Assembly (NCBI GenBank): GCA_937930275.1 | Contig: CALGLM010000201.1 | Coordinates: forward strand, 1-7,805 | From: an uncultured Ignavibacteria bacterium | Lineage (GTDB): Bacteria > Bacteroidota > Ignavibacteria > Ignavibacteriales > Melioribacteraceae | DNA: 7,805 bases | Direction of reading: 5' to 3' | Shown here: positions 7,663 through 7,805 of the stretch, in pieces | Position numbering within the stretch: the stretch's first letter is position 1 | How the letters are laid out: each line of letters begins with the position of its first letter | Translations under genes and position numbers: made by a program | Notes under the pieces: generated by a model | Seen by the model: the letters and a program-made list of their open reading frames with translations, nothing else | Told to the model about the DNA's origin: nothing | Databases searched by the model: none

Positions 7663-7805
7663 CACGGTAATAATTAATTCGGTTTCTTTTAATCTAAAGA
7701 GATAGAGAAAAGCGTTTTTAAAAAATATGGGAATAAAATATCTTTTCAAAATGTGCATTATTTTAATAAAATTAGAGTTGTTCTTAAATTTTATTCAGTC
7801 CCGTT

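Overview
The window is AT-rich bacterial DNA with four protein-coding genes: one cut by the left edge on the minus strand, and three complete genes on the plus strand. No RNA gene, transposon or CRISPR array was seen. The content suggests an anaerobic member of the Bacteroidota/Ignavibacteriota (FCB) group. The reasons are a large secreted Sortilin/VPS10-like propeller protein of a kind common in that group, a TAnnTTTG promoter-like element of Bacteroidota type, and an [FeFe]-hydrogenase-type oxygen-sensitive sensor. This lineage call is inference.

Layout. Positions 1-2156 (minus) hold the first 718 codons of a soluble sensor. It fuses a two-cluster ferredoxin domain, an H-cluster [FeFe]-hydrogenase domain, a further Cys4 Fe-S domain, a HAMP-like segment and a methyl-accepting chemotaxis signalling domain. 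Its 3' end lies outside the window. Positions 2157-2557 are a divergent, AT-rich intergenic region. It contains a perfect 11-bp inverted repeat, three TTAGTAA/TTACTAA heptamers at an exact 15-bp period, and a promoter-like element just before the next gene. Positions 2558-4215 are a compact two-gene type II restriction-modification operon: an amino-methyltransferase with a TSPPY motif, then an MvaI/BcnI-family endonuclease, joined by a TAATG stop/start overlap. Positions 4312-7554 encode a 1080-residue exported protein with about ten Asp-box motifs, and a strong hairpin terminator follows at 7625.

How the genes relate. The methyltransferase and endonuclease form one defence unit: the methyltransferase protects host sites, probably CCNGG-like by analogy with MvaI and BcnI, and the endonuclease cuts unmodified DNA. 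The hydrogenase-chemotaxis fusion is transcribed away from this unit and probably passes a redox or H2 signal to a CheA/CheW array. The propeller gene has its own ribosome binding site and no evident functional link to its neighbours. The most unusual object is the hydrogenase-chemoreceptor fusion, which has non-catalytic-looking changes around the H-cluster and no PAS domain or membrane anchor.
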